Assembly (NCBI GenBank): GCA_017311185.1
Contig: JAESUZ010001757.1
Coordinates: 930,001-994,000, forward strand
Direction: 5' to 3'
Length of the DNA: 64,000 nt
DNA from: Proteles cristata cristata
Taxonomy: Eukaryota > Chordata > Mammalia > Carnivora > Hyaenidae
The position numbers were made by a program, and so were the translations under genes. The stretch's first letter is position 1. Each line of letters begins with the position of its first letter. This document shows, in pieces, positions 24,565 to 34,804 of this stretch. The notes under the pieces were generated by a model that worked only from the letters and a program-made list of their open reading frames with translations, ran no database searches and was not told where the DNA came from.

Positions 24565-25062
24565 ATAACTTTTTTTATTTGGGGGAGTATGATTTTTAGA
24601 TTTACAGAAAAGTTGTAAAGACAGTCCAGAAAATTCTCATATACTCTTTACTCCTTTCCAGTTTCCCCTAGCATTATCTATCATCTCACATTCCTGAGGT
24701 ATGTTTGTCAAAGCTAATAAATGAACACTGGTACATTACTATTCATTAAACTCCAAACTTTATTTGAATCTCCATGGTTCTACTAATGTCTTTTCTGTTA
24801 CAGAGTCTTATTCAGGATTCCACACTGTGTTCAAGTTCCATGTTTCCTTAGTCTCCTCTGGTCTGGCACAATTTCTCAGGCTTTCCTTGTCTTTCATGAT
24901 ATTGACAGTTTTAAGGAATATTAGATATTCTGTAGAACATCCTTCAGTCTGGGTTTGGCTATTTTTCTCAGAATGAAACTGGGGTTATGATTTTGGGGAA
25001 GAAGAGCACAGAAGTGAATTGTGCTATCTCATTATACCATAACACGGAATGCCTGCTAGCCA
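24565..25062. repeat. Old L1-associated untranslated segment, copy 1
   Basis: Blocks around 'acagtccagaaaattctcat', 'atctccatggttctactaat' and 'ggcacaatttctcaggcttt' belong to a mammalian-wide repeat I associate with L1M elements. A second, same-orientation relative is at 40862-41470. Orientation in the parent L1 is uncertain. Confidence 0.55.
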
Positions 25063-25186
25063 TGTGACAGAGCTGGTGATTTTCACCTGATTATTGGTTA
25101 ATGTGGTGTTTGCCTTAACATATAAATTGTATTCATTTATCTTGGCTTTTTTAGTTTGTTTGGATTTTTTTTTTCTTGTTTTCACT

Positions 25187-25373
25187 TTTTTAAAAAAAAA
25201 GCTTATTTATTTTGAGAAAGAGAGGCAGAGAGAGAAGGAGACAGAATCCCAAGCAGGTTCTGCACTGCCAGTGTGAAGCCTGATGCCAGGCTAGAGCCCA
25301 AGAACTGTGAGATCATGACCTGAGCAGAAACCAAAAGTCAGAAGCTTAACCGACTGGGCCACCCAGGCACCCC
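25187..25373 (-). mobile_element. CAN-SINE, first of three in a row
   Basis: A reverse copy ending 'gccacccaggcacccc'. It has the shorter 'aatcccaagcaggttctgca' body of the older subfamily. It abuts the next SINE with only a short T-rich spacer. Confidence 0.92.
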
Positions 25374-25384
25374 TTGTTTTTGTC

Positions 25385-25613
25385 CCTTTATTTATTTTTA
25401 TTTTTATTTTTGTTTTCATTAAAAAAATTCTTTTAGAGAGAGACAGAGCATGAACAGAGAAGGGACAGAGAGAGGGAGACACAGAATCCGAAACAGGCTC
25501 CAGGCTCTGAGCTGTCAGCACCAAGCTCAACACCCAGCTCAGACTTACAGGCCATGAGATCATGACCTGAGCCCAAGTAGAATACTTAACCAACTAAGCC
25601 ACTCAGGCGCTCC
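25385..25613 (-). mobile_element. CAN-SINE, second of three in a row
   Basis: A reverse copy with a long (ATTTTT)n tail complement, a body with 'ccgaaacaggctccaggctc' and a head complement 'ccactcaggcgctcc'. The body type is that of the common full-length subfamily and differs from both neighbours. Confidence 0.92.
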
Positions 25614-25629
25614 TATGCTTAAATAAATT

Positions 25630-25854
25630 TGTTTTAAGTTTACTTCTTTATTTTGAGAGAGAGGTAGAGGGAGAGAGAGAAAGCAGGGGAGGGGCAAAGA
25701 GAGGGAGAGAGAGAATCCCAAGCAGGCTCTGCACTATCAGTGCAGAGTCTGACATGGAGCCCAATGCAGGGCTCAAACTCAGGAACCTCAAGATCACAAT
25801 CTGAGCTGAAACCAAGAGTCAGACACTCAACTGACTGAGCCACTCAGGTGCCCC
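25630..25854 (-). mobile_element. CAN-SINE, third of three in a row
   Basis: A reverse copy ending 'gccactcaggtgcccc', with the 'aatcccaagcaggctctgca' body. The text 'tgtttttgtc' recurs after the first copy (25375) and after this one (25855). This suggests that the second and third copies went into or beside the same T-rich target. Confidence 0.92.
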
Positions 25855-25884
25855 TGTTTTTGTCTTTTTAGAAAGTATAGTATA

Positions 25885-25955
25885 TAATTTCAATCTGTTG
25901 TGTTCAGTGACAGATAGTAGGCACTCAGTAAGTTTTTGCTGAATGAATGAATTTT
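25885..25955 (+). repeat. L2 LINE 3' tip
   Basis: 'agtaggcactcagtaagttt' followed by 'gctgaatgaatgaatttt' is the L2 terminus in sense. Confidence 0.6.
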
Positions 25956-26179
25956 TCTATCTCTGTTTTGTATTTACTATTCATAATATTCAATATAATG
26001 TCAAACATTTCACATGAATATAAGACTTATATAATTATAGCTGATAGTTGATTAACTGCTCTAATATGTTAATAGAAGTGCGTTAAATGAAACAAAACCA
26101 AAGGCAAAATGCCAATGGATAACACACCAAAATCTTAAGACACAAATTGAAATACTGTTAGGAAAAACTAGGTATATAC

Positions 26180-26431
26180 TATTTATTTAAGACAATTTTT
26201 TTCATGTTTAGTTCTTTATTTTGAGAGAGAGAGAAAAAGAATTCATGCACATACTCATGCGTTTACAAGCGGGGAAGGGGCAGAGAGAGAGGAGAGAAAA
26301 TCCCAAGCAGGCTCTGCACTGCACTCATAGTGCAGAGCCTGATGCAGGGCTCGATCCCATGAACTGTGAGATCATGACCTGAGCTGAAATTGAGAGTCAG
26401 AAGCTTAACCTACTGAGTCACCCAGGCACCT
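26180..26431 (-). mobile_element. CAN-SINE
   Basis: Reverse orientation. The body contains an extra insertion of mixed sequence (about 26240-26270) and ends 'gagtcacccaggcacct'. Direct repeats of aaaaactaggtat at 26163-26175 and 26436-26448 mark the target site. Confidence 0.92.
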
Positions 26432-26448
26432 GGAGAAAAACTAGGTAT

Positions 26449-27242
26449 GTTTTAAATATAAAATATCTTATCGTCGTAGAAGTAAAATGAGGCTGTTCTC
26501 ATTCTTGAGATCTTGAGATTTTAAAAAAGAAAAGAAAGAAAGAAAGTTAATTGGATGACTCAGACAATACCCGAGGTGTGTTGTTCCAAAGCCAAACATG
26601 AATGTATAATTTAGAATGGATACCTCCAGTTTCATCTCTCAGCCTTCTCTCCCCTCCAGCCATATTCCTGGCACATATGTACACATGCTTTTTCCTTAGT
26701 GTGCCTTTCCTTATTTTCTCTCTTGTACTTGAAATACTCTAACCCTCTTCTTGAACATAGGACTTGAGGACACATGCTCTTATATTACCTGAAAAATTTT
26801 TTTTTTTTTTTGCAGTCCTATCAGGGTGGGCTAGGCAATGGTATGAGGATAGCAAAAACATTCAATGATTTTATATAATAAAAGTTCTTTTCTCCCCCAT
26901 TGTCAGGCTTAATGTCTGTCCATGGGGAGCTGTGCACCCTACAGTCATTCAGAAACCTAGAATCAAGGTAAAGGAAAGAGAACTTGGTAAATGATGCAAT
27001 TGTCCTTAAAGCTTTCATGCAGAAGTTACACGTATCACTTCTCTTCACATTGTGTTGACCAAAGCAAGAGAAATGACCAAACTTTAGTTGAAAGGATAAA
27101 GAAGATGGAAGTTCAATTTTACCATGTCCCCAGAGGGTGACAGGAAGGTTTGCAAAAGTTCATAGGTGACGTTGCAAAAATGTTTAAGGAAAAACTCTTC
27201 TATTTTCCTTCTCTAAGCCCACAACAATTCTGCACTCCAAAT
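26449..27242. other. No gene seen
   Basis: A small GAAA run is at 26525-26547 and a T run near 26800. Weak L2-like text lies at 26640-26770. A 75-codon minus frame at 26821-27048 is unrecognised. Confidence 0.4.
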
Positions 27243-28132
27243 GTATGGTAGTTTTCCTCAAGCTAAACAATTCTTAGATCTTCCAGATGGAAAACCTGAA
27301 TGTCTTATAACTCAATTCTGACACTTTCTATCTGGAGACAGTGTCAGATCCCACGGGTGAAGGGCTCAGTCCCACAAGGCTGCCATCCCTTCCCCCCAAG
27401 TTCAGATGCCAATTGCAAATGCAGGTTGTTACTTACGTTTCTGACCAATCAGCTCTCAGTTGGAGGTTTCCACGACGCCCTCCTGGTATTCCATTAATCA
27501 GCTATCGAGGCTCACAGAACTCAGAAAAACAATCTACTTACTAGATAAGCAGTTTATTATAAAAGAATGTAATTTAGGAGTGGCCATATGGAAGAGATTC
27601 AAAGGGCAACATATGGGGAAAGGGAGTGGAGCTTCCCAGCCTTTTCTTGGCCTGTGACTGTCCCAGCCCATCCTTGTGACTCTCCCAGCACATCTATGTG
27701 TTCACCTTCCTGGATACCATCTGAACCCCATAGTTCAGGGAGTTCTATGAAAGCTTCATTACATAGGTGTGATTTATGGAATCAATAGTATTCAAGTCAA
27801 TCTCCAGCCCGTCTCCCCTCCCTGAAGGTTGGGAGGTGGCCCCTTAAAGTTTCAACCCTAATCACAGGATTTATTCCCCTGACAACAATCCTGAGGGATT
27901 TTTCTAAAGTCACTTCATTAACGTAAATGCAGGTGTGGTTGAAAGGAACTGTTATGAATAACAAAAAGACACCTGTTTCACTTTGTATTGCTCTGGACCT
28001 ATTTTAGGAATAGAGGACAGAAACTAAGTATAACAAAGGGTAACCCCTGTTGCTCTAATTACTTAGGAAATTCCGAGAGCTGTGAGCCAGGAACAGGAAC
28101 AGAAACCAACTATGTACTTATTAGTACAAATA
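27243..28132 (-). mobile_element. Solitary ERVL-like LTR, copy B, inverted relative of 17502-18161
   Basis: The stretch is the reverse complement of the same LTR family as the one at 17.5 kb. It has 'caattctgacactttctatc', 'gaggctcacagaactcag', a complemented AATAAAC at 27552 and 'catctgaaccccatagttc'. It is about 230 bp longer than copy A. No internal viral sequence separates the two as a provirus, because they point in opposite directions. Confidence 0.7.
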
Positions 28133-28904
28133 ATAAAATCATAAATAATAACAGAAAATTTAGAACTGACATGGGGAAGATTACAACTCTGTCAAATACA
28201 AATTTGAATATATATACATCAAAGGAGATAATGTACCAGGTTGTTTTTTAAAGCCTAGTTCTGTTGAATCTCAGGAGATAAACCTTAGATAAATCTTAGA
28301 CCCACTAGAGAGCATCTGCATTTGGAGAAAGTTGAACAGTGGGTTGAGGTGAATGGAATCCTGTGGAACACCAGTGTTTGGATGAGCAAAGGAAGCAATG
28401 AGGGAGACTGAAGAGAAAATGTGAGAGCTGGAATACCTGAAGAGTTTGAGCCAATATAGTAGAAAATTTGCAGAAATAAGTAGTCAGTGTCAAACTCAAC
28501 AGAACACTTCAAGCTTAGGACTGAAGGAAACCATTTACGCAGGCTCTATGGAGGTCTTGAGTGGAATAACCACGTAGGACCTCAATGGACCTCAAATTCC
28601 GTCACGATTCTGAGTTAATTGTTCTGCTCTCCAATCATACTCTTCCTCCTGCATTTTCTATTTTAACTTTTGGCATTTAGCCACCAAAGCTAGAAAGCCA
28701 AGAATAATTATATGCTTCTGGAACACCCACATCCCCTCAATTTCATGCACATTTATATTCCTGAATATTTCTCAGATCCTACTCTTCTTTCCATCTGTAC
28801 CCCACAGCCCAAATTAGGGCCCTCATTAGCATTTGCCTGGACTATTTTATGACCTCCTACACAGTTTCCTTGCCTCTGGTCCTGTTCTTGTAAATTCATC
28901 TGTA
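28133..28904. other. Probable ancient repeat in part; no gene
   Basis: About 28275-28520 ('ggaatcctgtggaacaccag', 'gagggagactgaagagaaaa', 'tagtcagtgtcaaactcaa') resembles an ancient mammalian repeat I cannot name. The rest is unassigned. Confidence 0.35.
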
Positions 28905-29270
28905 TTGGGTATCTATGGCTGCATATCAAATTATCTTAAATGTTTGTGACTTAACACAGCAAGAAACATTATCATGCATGGTTCCTGTGGGTCAGGAATT
29001 TGGGAGAAGCTTAGCTGTGTGGCTCTGTCAGGGAGTTTCTTGTGAAGTTGTAGTCGAGATGTTGTCTAGGGTTGCACTTTTCTGAAAACTTAACTGGGGC
29101 TGGAGGATCAACTTCCAAAGTGGCCCTTGCACATGGTTTACTGGCATAGGTGCTGGTGGGAGGGCCAAGTTCCTCTCTGGTCGTCTTCTCCACAGAGTGG
29201 CTTGAATCACCTCACAGTCAGGCAGCTCATCTTTTACCGGAGCAAGTGATACTGGCAGAGCATAAGAAGG
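28905..29270 (+). repeat. Mammalian interspersed repeat, family uncertain
   Basis: 'gtatctatggctgcatatca', 'ctgtgggtcaggaatttggg' and 'aactggggctggaggatca' match a widespread mammalian repeat I recognise by text but cannot name. It is diverged. Confidence 0.5.
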
Positions 29271-29995
29271 GTAGTGCCTGGGTGCTGGATTGCTGATGAG
29301 GATTTCAAGTCATTGACTGTGGTGCCCAGAGCAGGTAGGGAAGTAGGTGAGTTTAGGAAAAAAGTGATAAGTTGAGAGAAAGTGGGGTTATTGGAGGAAA
29401 CAGAGTAATCGGGGACCTGAAAGAGACATAAAACACTAACAGTAGATTTAAAGGCATCAACGGATGTGAAAAGATAGAAGAGAGGTCAGAGTGGGCACTG
29501 GAACTTAAGGTGTCACATTAGGATGGTCTGCTTATAACATGCCCATGAGATGGCCATGGATATAGGATGTAGAATGTTGGAAAAGTCATCCATGGGGTCA
29601 CTGATGGATGTCAGTGATACTCAATATGATAGAAGAACATAGAATAGAGAAATAATCTGTAAATAGGGTACCAAGATACAAGGTAAATGTCAAGTGGCTG
29701 GTAGAGGCTAGCAATCAAAAGCATAGAAGACAGGGTAGTCAGATGCCACAGACGTTTTTATGCAAAGATGGTGGGACAAGACTCTGAAGGACATTGAGCA
29801 GCTGTGAGAATACAGATACCATCTTGTGGCCTCACAGTTAGTTGATGGCTGTTATTTGGCCAGGTTCTGCTGATATAAAGCCAGAAAAATTAACATCTTT
29901 CACTTAGGTCTTTCTAGGGAGAGAGATTATATCTGAAGCCTAGTCTTACCTAAGATAAGAAGTTGAAGTTATCATTTTGTGGAGGTGCGTGTAGG
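29271..29995. other. No gene seen
   Basis: AG-rich text without open frames. Some of it may be ancient repeat. 'tagaatgttggaaaagtcat' is suggestive only. Confidence 0.35.

Positions 29996-30033
<38 letters not shown>
29996..30033 (+). repeat. (TG)n microsatellite
   Basis: About 19 uninterrupted TG units, followed by tttgcaagg. Confidence 0.98.
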
Positions 30034-30037
<4 letters not shown>

Positions 30038-30384
30038 AAGGAAATTTTATTACCACGAAACAGAAATTTCAGACAGTGACATATGGGGACAGGATTTGAC
30101 ACAAGGTGAAAATAACTGTCCTTGTGGTTTCAAATGAAGTCTGGCATGACATTTTGGCAACACAGCAGAGCTGATTTTGAGATTGTAAGTTTGTGATAAG
30201 AGCATTTGAGTAGAATCTCTCTGATCAAGGGGAGCCTGAAAAGTTCCAGGTGAGTCTTAGTGGACTTAATGGTGTGTTTTCAAGATAGGAGAAGCTCTCT
30301 CCTATATAGAAAGGTACTGGAAGGTCAGGGAGCTGAGGAAAACTTCAGTCAATGAGCAAGGAGCGTGGATGTCAATCTGAATAT
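30034..30384. other. No gene seen
   Basis: Non-repetitive by eye and without open frames of note. Confidence 0.4.
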
Positions 30385-30560
30385 AGCCTGCAGTCCGGTT
30401 AATTAGACTGCACAATGTTAATTTCCCGGTTTTGCTATTGTACTATAGTTACGTAATATTTTACTACTGGAGGAAGCCAAGTGAAGGGTACACAGGACTC
30501 TCTGTATTAGGTTTTTTAAATAATTGTGAATTATTTCAAAATAAAAACAAAAAAAAAAGG
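30385..30560 (+). repeat. L1 3' end with tail
   Basis: 'cacaatgttaatttcccggt', 'gaagggtacacaggactct' and 'aattatttcaaaataaaaac' followed by an A run are the L1M 3' terminus in sense. AATAAA lies at 30540. Only the last 0.17 kb is present, a typical 5' truncation. Confidence 0.7.
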
Positions 30561-30870
30561 AGGATGTAAGGCATAGTCTGAGGAGATCTCAGTCCTAAGA
30601 GGGAGGAAATGAGGAGCAATGGACAGTATGTTACCCAAGGCAAGGGTAGGAGTGGTAGAGGGAAATGTCAACATGATTTTTTCCAAATGACTGGGGACTA
30701 GAGGAGTCTCATTCAAATCCTTGACATAGGAAGTTAACTCTGAATCTCACTGAATGTAAAACCAAAAACCAAAGATACTTGTGGTCAGTGACTTTTTGCT
30801 TACTTGGGTGACTACTGAATTTCCAACACTTAGAATAGATGGCATTTGGAGCATATAGGTGTTCTTTGGC

Positions 30871-30935
30871 TGAATGAATGAATGAATCCATGCATGCATG
30901 CATGCATGCATGCATGAATGAATGAATGCATGAAC
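30871..30935 (+). repeat. (TGAA)n-(TGCA)n compound microsatellite
   Basis: TGAA units (30871-30886) pass into ATGC units (about 30888-30915) and back to TGAA. The ATGC part is self-complementary. Confidence 0.97.
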
Positions 30936-31314
30936 GAATTATATCTCAAGAACTAAGATACTGTGGTCTGGGTTCCAAAGGGTTATTTACCTGTTTATCC
31001 ATGTTTTGCTCACTTTATTTTCCAGAAACTGAAATTTACTCATTATGGCCTTTATTCTTTCAAGAAAGATGAATAAACGACTTTTGGAACCCATGCTCAA
31101 TATTTTAGAAAAATAATTGAAAATAATCCATGTGGACAATTAGATTTTGCTTGAAAATTAAAAGAGATGTCCTCTTTTTATGGGGCTCTCGTGTTCCTAA
31201 CAAACTCTTTAATAAAATTTCAATTTCCTATTTAAAAGAGAAACCCACACAATTCTATCTAGAAACCTGTGCCCTAGCAACCTCTTAGCTCCTTTATGGG
31301 AGGATAAAAATAAT
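30936..31314. other. No gene seen
   Basis: AT-rich, unassigned. Confidence 0.4.
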
Positions 31315-31530
31315 AGCAGCTGTTTATTGAGCACTTGTATGACCCGGCATTGTGATAAATAATTACATGCATCATTTTATTCAATTTTCTCAACAACCTT
31401 CTAGAGTTATTAGCTCTTTTATAAGTTAAGAAAATGAGACACAGAAAGGTTATGTAACCTTATAGTCACATAGCTGAACTGTGGAGGAGCCAAGGTTTAG
31501 ATGCAGTCTGATTCCAAAGACAAGACTTTG
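31315..31530 (-). repeat. MIR SINE
   Basis: 'tttattgagcacttgtatg', 'gaaaatgagacacagaaagg' and 'tagtcacatagctgaactg' give a long reverse MIR. Confidence 0.72.
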
Positions 31531-31544
31531 AAAAACCATTTTTT

Positions 31545-32130
31545 TCTATTAAGGTATAATTTGCATACAGAATAAATCATCACTTTAAGTGTCCAGTTCT
31601 GTGAGTTTTGACTAATGTATAAAACAGGGTAATTATCACTGCAATCAAGATGTAAATATTTCCATTGCTCCAAAATGTCTCCTCAAGCCCCTTTGTAGGC
31701 AACTTCTCCTTCTACAACCAGCCCCTAGCAATCAATGATCTACTCTCTATCTTTATGGTTTTGCCTTTCCTGGGTGTCATATAAAACGAATCATAGAGAA
31801 TGTAGCTTTTTAAGTCTGGCTTCTTTTGCTTAACAAAATGCCTATGTAAGCTTTCCCCAGGTTTTCTCAGTTTTTCTTTCCATTGCTGAATTTCCATTGC
31901 TGAATCCATTGTATGAATGTATCATGGTTTGTGCATCCATTCATTAGTGGAAGGACAGTTAATTTATTTCTAGTTGTTAGCCCTTATAAACAAAGCTGCT
32001 ATAAACACTCGCGTTTAGGTTTTGTGTGAACACAGTTTTCATTTCTCCAAGGTGGAATTAGGAATGGATTGGTGGCTCATATGGCCAGTGTGTGTTTAAT
32101 TTTATAAGAAAGCCTGCACTTATGCCCACC
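31545..32130 (-). repeat. Old L1 3' segment
   Basis: 'tattaaggtataatttgcat', 'ctatctttatggttttgcct', 'tgctgaatttccattgctga' and 'aacaaagctgctataaacac' are the reverse of an L1M ORF2 end and 3' region. A short direct duplication, 'tttccattgctgaa', sits at about 31878-31904. Confidence 0.72.
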
Positions 32131-33455
32131 ATCGTGGTTCAAATCATTCTTCTATAACTGTTCTGGAAGGAGCTAACCAGATCAGTATTAGACAAGCTGG
32201 AGGCAAAAAGATTAAATGCTGAGCTCCAGAAACCTAGTACAAATCTTGTGTCTTATATTGTGCCTCCTTCTAAGGAGTAATATTAGAAGAATCAAGACCC
32301 CATGGGTGTTTCATAAAATTAAATAGAAAAAAATATGTTGATAAAGGTTCCTGAATGAGGCTTCTTTACTCACTCCTGTCCCCCTGCTTGAAGGGAGGTC
32401 TGTTCAGTGAACAGATTTATGTGACGCAACTGCTCATGAAGGTGTCGGCTGGCACAGGACATGAGGAAAGAGTGTCATTCCTGCAGGACATCTCTTTTCA
32501 CAACAGATGCTACAAGACTATGTTTATAGCTGTTTTTTTTCAACTATATTTCCTTTCTGTCCTTCAGTAAATTAAGTAAAAAGAATCAATCAGGTGTGAT
32601 TATATAACAAAAAAACAAAGAAAAATGAGTATGAAAAGGGATTATGGAAAAAGGAAAAAGGGAATATAAATATAAAGTGGTAGGAAACTAGAAAATAATA
32701 AAACAAGAAAGAAAGCGAACAATTCAAGAATACAATGAACATACATTATTGTTCTAAGCAGAAAAAAACTGATGTATGAGTTTTAAGGACTCTAGGAGGT
32801 TCAGGAATAAAACCAAGTTTTATTTTTATTGAAATAAGGAAGCAGAGCAAGCTGAAAGTTTACCATGTTTATATTACTGTGTTTGCCACACTCCCCTTCT
32901 TGCAGACTTGAGATTCCTTGCAAGTACTCCCTGTACAGAGCTCCCCCAGTCTGAGACTGGGGCAAAGAAGAGACTCCTGACTTCTTCTAGAAGATTCTGT
33001 TCACCTTTAATATTTCTCCCATTTTAAGGTGTTTGTGTTGCAGGTAATATATGTGTCCATGTAGAATTTGTTAAACTAGGCTTCACATCCTACATGCTTT
33101 GGCCCCTTTGCATTTTCAAATGCACCTGGGAATATAATCACAAAATATCAGGGTAGACACACTACTCTGGTCTGATTGGAAGTCTGTGGCAATCCACAGA
33201 CTTTTGAGTCAGATAAATGTGGATTTAACGTCTAGCTCCACCACTAACTACATTGTGGTTTTGATCTAGACCTTGGTAATACGAAGTAGATATCTACTCA
33301 GGACAACTCACATCAAAAGGGTTTATAGTAGAGCTTTGAAGGGAGGTGAACCTCAGGGGAAAGCCAGAGGTAAAATCCACGTGGTACTGAGTCTTACTGA
33401 GCCTAACACTGGAGCTTTGCTGGATTTGGGTCAGCTCAAGAGACTCTCCAGCTTG
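32131..33455. other. No gene seen
   Basis: Non-repetitive by eye. A-rich between 32600 and 32830. A 71-codon plus frame at 32355-32570 has a hydrophobic end but no recognisable family. Confidence 0.4.
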
Positions 33456-33487
33456 TGAACCTATCATCTTGTTGTTTTATTTTTTAT

Positions 33488-33688
33488 TTTTTAAGATTTT
33501 TTAAAAGTTTATTTATTTTGAGAGAGAAAGACAGAGAGAGCAGGACAGCAGTAGAAAGAGGGAGAGAATCGCAAGCAGGCTCCCCACTGTCAGTGCAGAG
33601 CCGGACTGAGGGCTTGAACTCACAAACCACAAGATCATGACCTAAGCCAAGTTGGACACTTAACCAACTGAGCCACCCTAAGTGCCTC
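33488..33688 (-). mobile_element. CAN-SINE
   Basis: Reverse orientation from 'aaaagtttatttattttgag' to 'gagccaccctaagtgcctc'. A 17 bp target-site duplication, tgaacctatcatcttgt, lies at 33456-33472 and 33689-33705 with one mismatch. Confidence 0.93.
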
Positions 33689-33717
33689 TGAACCTACCAT
33701 CTTGTGATTAATGATTA

Positions 33718-34075
33718 ATTTTTTAAAGTATAATCTCTGTTTTATTTTTTTTCCAGAGAACAGTTTTTCTTCAATATGTAAGGACTTCGCTCTTTACATG
33801 GGCTTTGGAGGTCGTGGGGCAGCACCAGCAGGTCTAAATTGGGGTGGCGGTGTTCGATCCTTCCGTGCTTCATGAGAATGATTCATGACTGCCTTGCTGT
33901 GAATGGCACAACTCACACAGTAATGTAGTTTCACATACAGCTTGGGAAACACATAGGTGTCGAAGACACTTGCTTTGGAAATGTCCCTGATTGCGGTGGC
34001 CCCAATGGCTTCTGCTATGTTCCTCTACTTTGGTCCATTCCCCAGGTTTGCTCTCATTATCTCTCTGAGTTCTCA
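33718..34075 (-). pseudogene. RPS26: Ribosomal protein S26 processed pseudogene, 5'-truncated
   Basis: The minus strand carries a frame that matches the C-terminal two thirds of eukaryotic ribosomal protein S26 (eS26), a 40S subunit protein of 115 residues. Recognisable pieces are [20 protein letters not shown], then [19 protein letters not shown] and a terminal KPM stop (33794-33799). The frame is open for about 76 codons (33797-34024). A stop codon (34025-34027) lies directly upstream, and the N-terminal third with the first zinc-binding cysteine pair is absent. The second cysteine pair is kept. No introns are present, and the 3' UTR polyadenylation signal (AATAAA, complement near 33742-33750) and an A tract (complement, about 33718-33725) remain, so it is a retrocopy. 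Several residues differ from the conserved protein. No promoter is visible. Flanked by SINEs at 33488 and 34094. Confidence 0.93.
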
Positions 34076-34093
34076 TAGATTAAAATAATCTTT

Positions 34094-34309
34094 GGGGCAC
34101 CTGGGTGGCTCAGTCAGTTAAGCATCTGACTTTGGTTCAGGTCATGATCTCACGGTTTGTGAGTTCAAGCCCCACATCAGGCTCTGTGCTGACAGCTCTG
34201 AGCATGGAGCCTACTATGGATTCTGTGTCTTCCTCTATCTCTTCCCCTCTCCTGCTCATGCTCTGTCTCTCTGTCTCTCTCAAAAATAAATAAGCAATAA
34301 TAAAAAAAA
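34094..34309 (+). mobile_element. CAN-SINE
   Basis: It starts ggggcacctgggtggctcag and has 'gacagctctgagcatggag', a CT tract and a tail of AAATAAATAAG. The flank ataatctttg before it and 'aatcatctttg' after it may be the target-site duplication. Confidence 0.94.
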
Positions 34310-34804
34310 TCATCTTTGTCCCTGTTTCAGTTTTTCTAAAAAGACTGATCAGGTTGGCCTGGGTCATTTTGTTTTTAATACCCGTCCCAAAGTTGAGCGT
34401 GGCCTGCCAGGTTACGGTTGCACTCCTTTTATCTATCTTCCGTCTAATCATCTATGGCCTGACAAAGTGGACCAGGGAAGAAAAGGATCACATGACACAA
34501 AATATGGCCCTCAAGACTGCATTGGCTCTAGGGGTGACTGATAGAAAAGTTGTGGCCATGAAGTTAATACAACTCTACCTGGCACCTTGAGCCTCTGTTT
34601 TCTCATCACTAAAATAAACATACTGACTTCTAGTTTCTGGTATGGTTTATCATCAGCTGGGAAGTTGCCATTTGCTTATAACGAATAGAAAGCTGAACAA
34701 ACTGAAAAGTCAACAACTCTTTTCAGATCTGTAAGAGAAATGGAGTAATACAGCACACTGCTGCCCCTAAGATGGGAGAGACAGACAGGCAGACACAGAG
34801 AATC
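34310..34804. other. No gene seen
   Basis: A 78-codon plus frame (34354-34590) and a 70-codon minus frame are unrecognised. Non-repetitive by eye. Confidence 0.4.

Noticed and set aside
25291..25593. 100-codon minus frame
   Set aside because: It is made of two SINEs in the three-SINE run.
17502..28132. A complete provirus between the two related LTRs
   Set aside because: The LTRs face opposite ways and the DNA between them is L2, L1, SINE and unrelated sequence, with no viral gene remnants.
34137..34451. 104-codon minus frame
   Set aside because: It largely reads through the SINE at 34094-34309 on the opposite strand.
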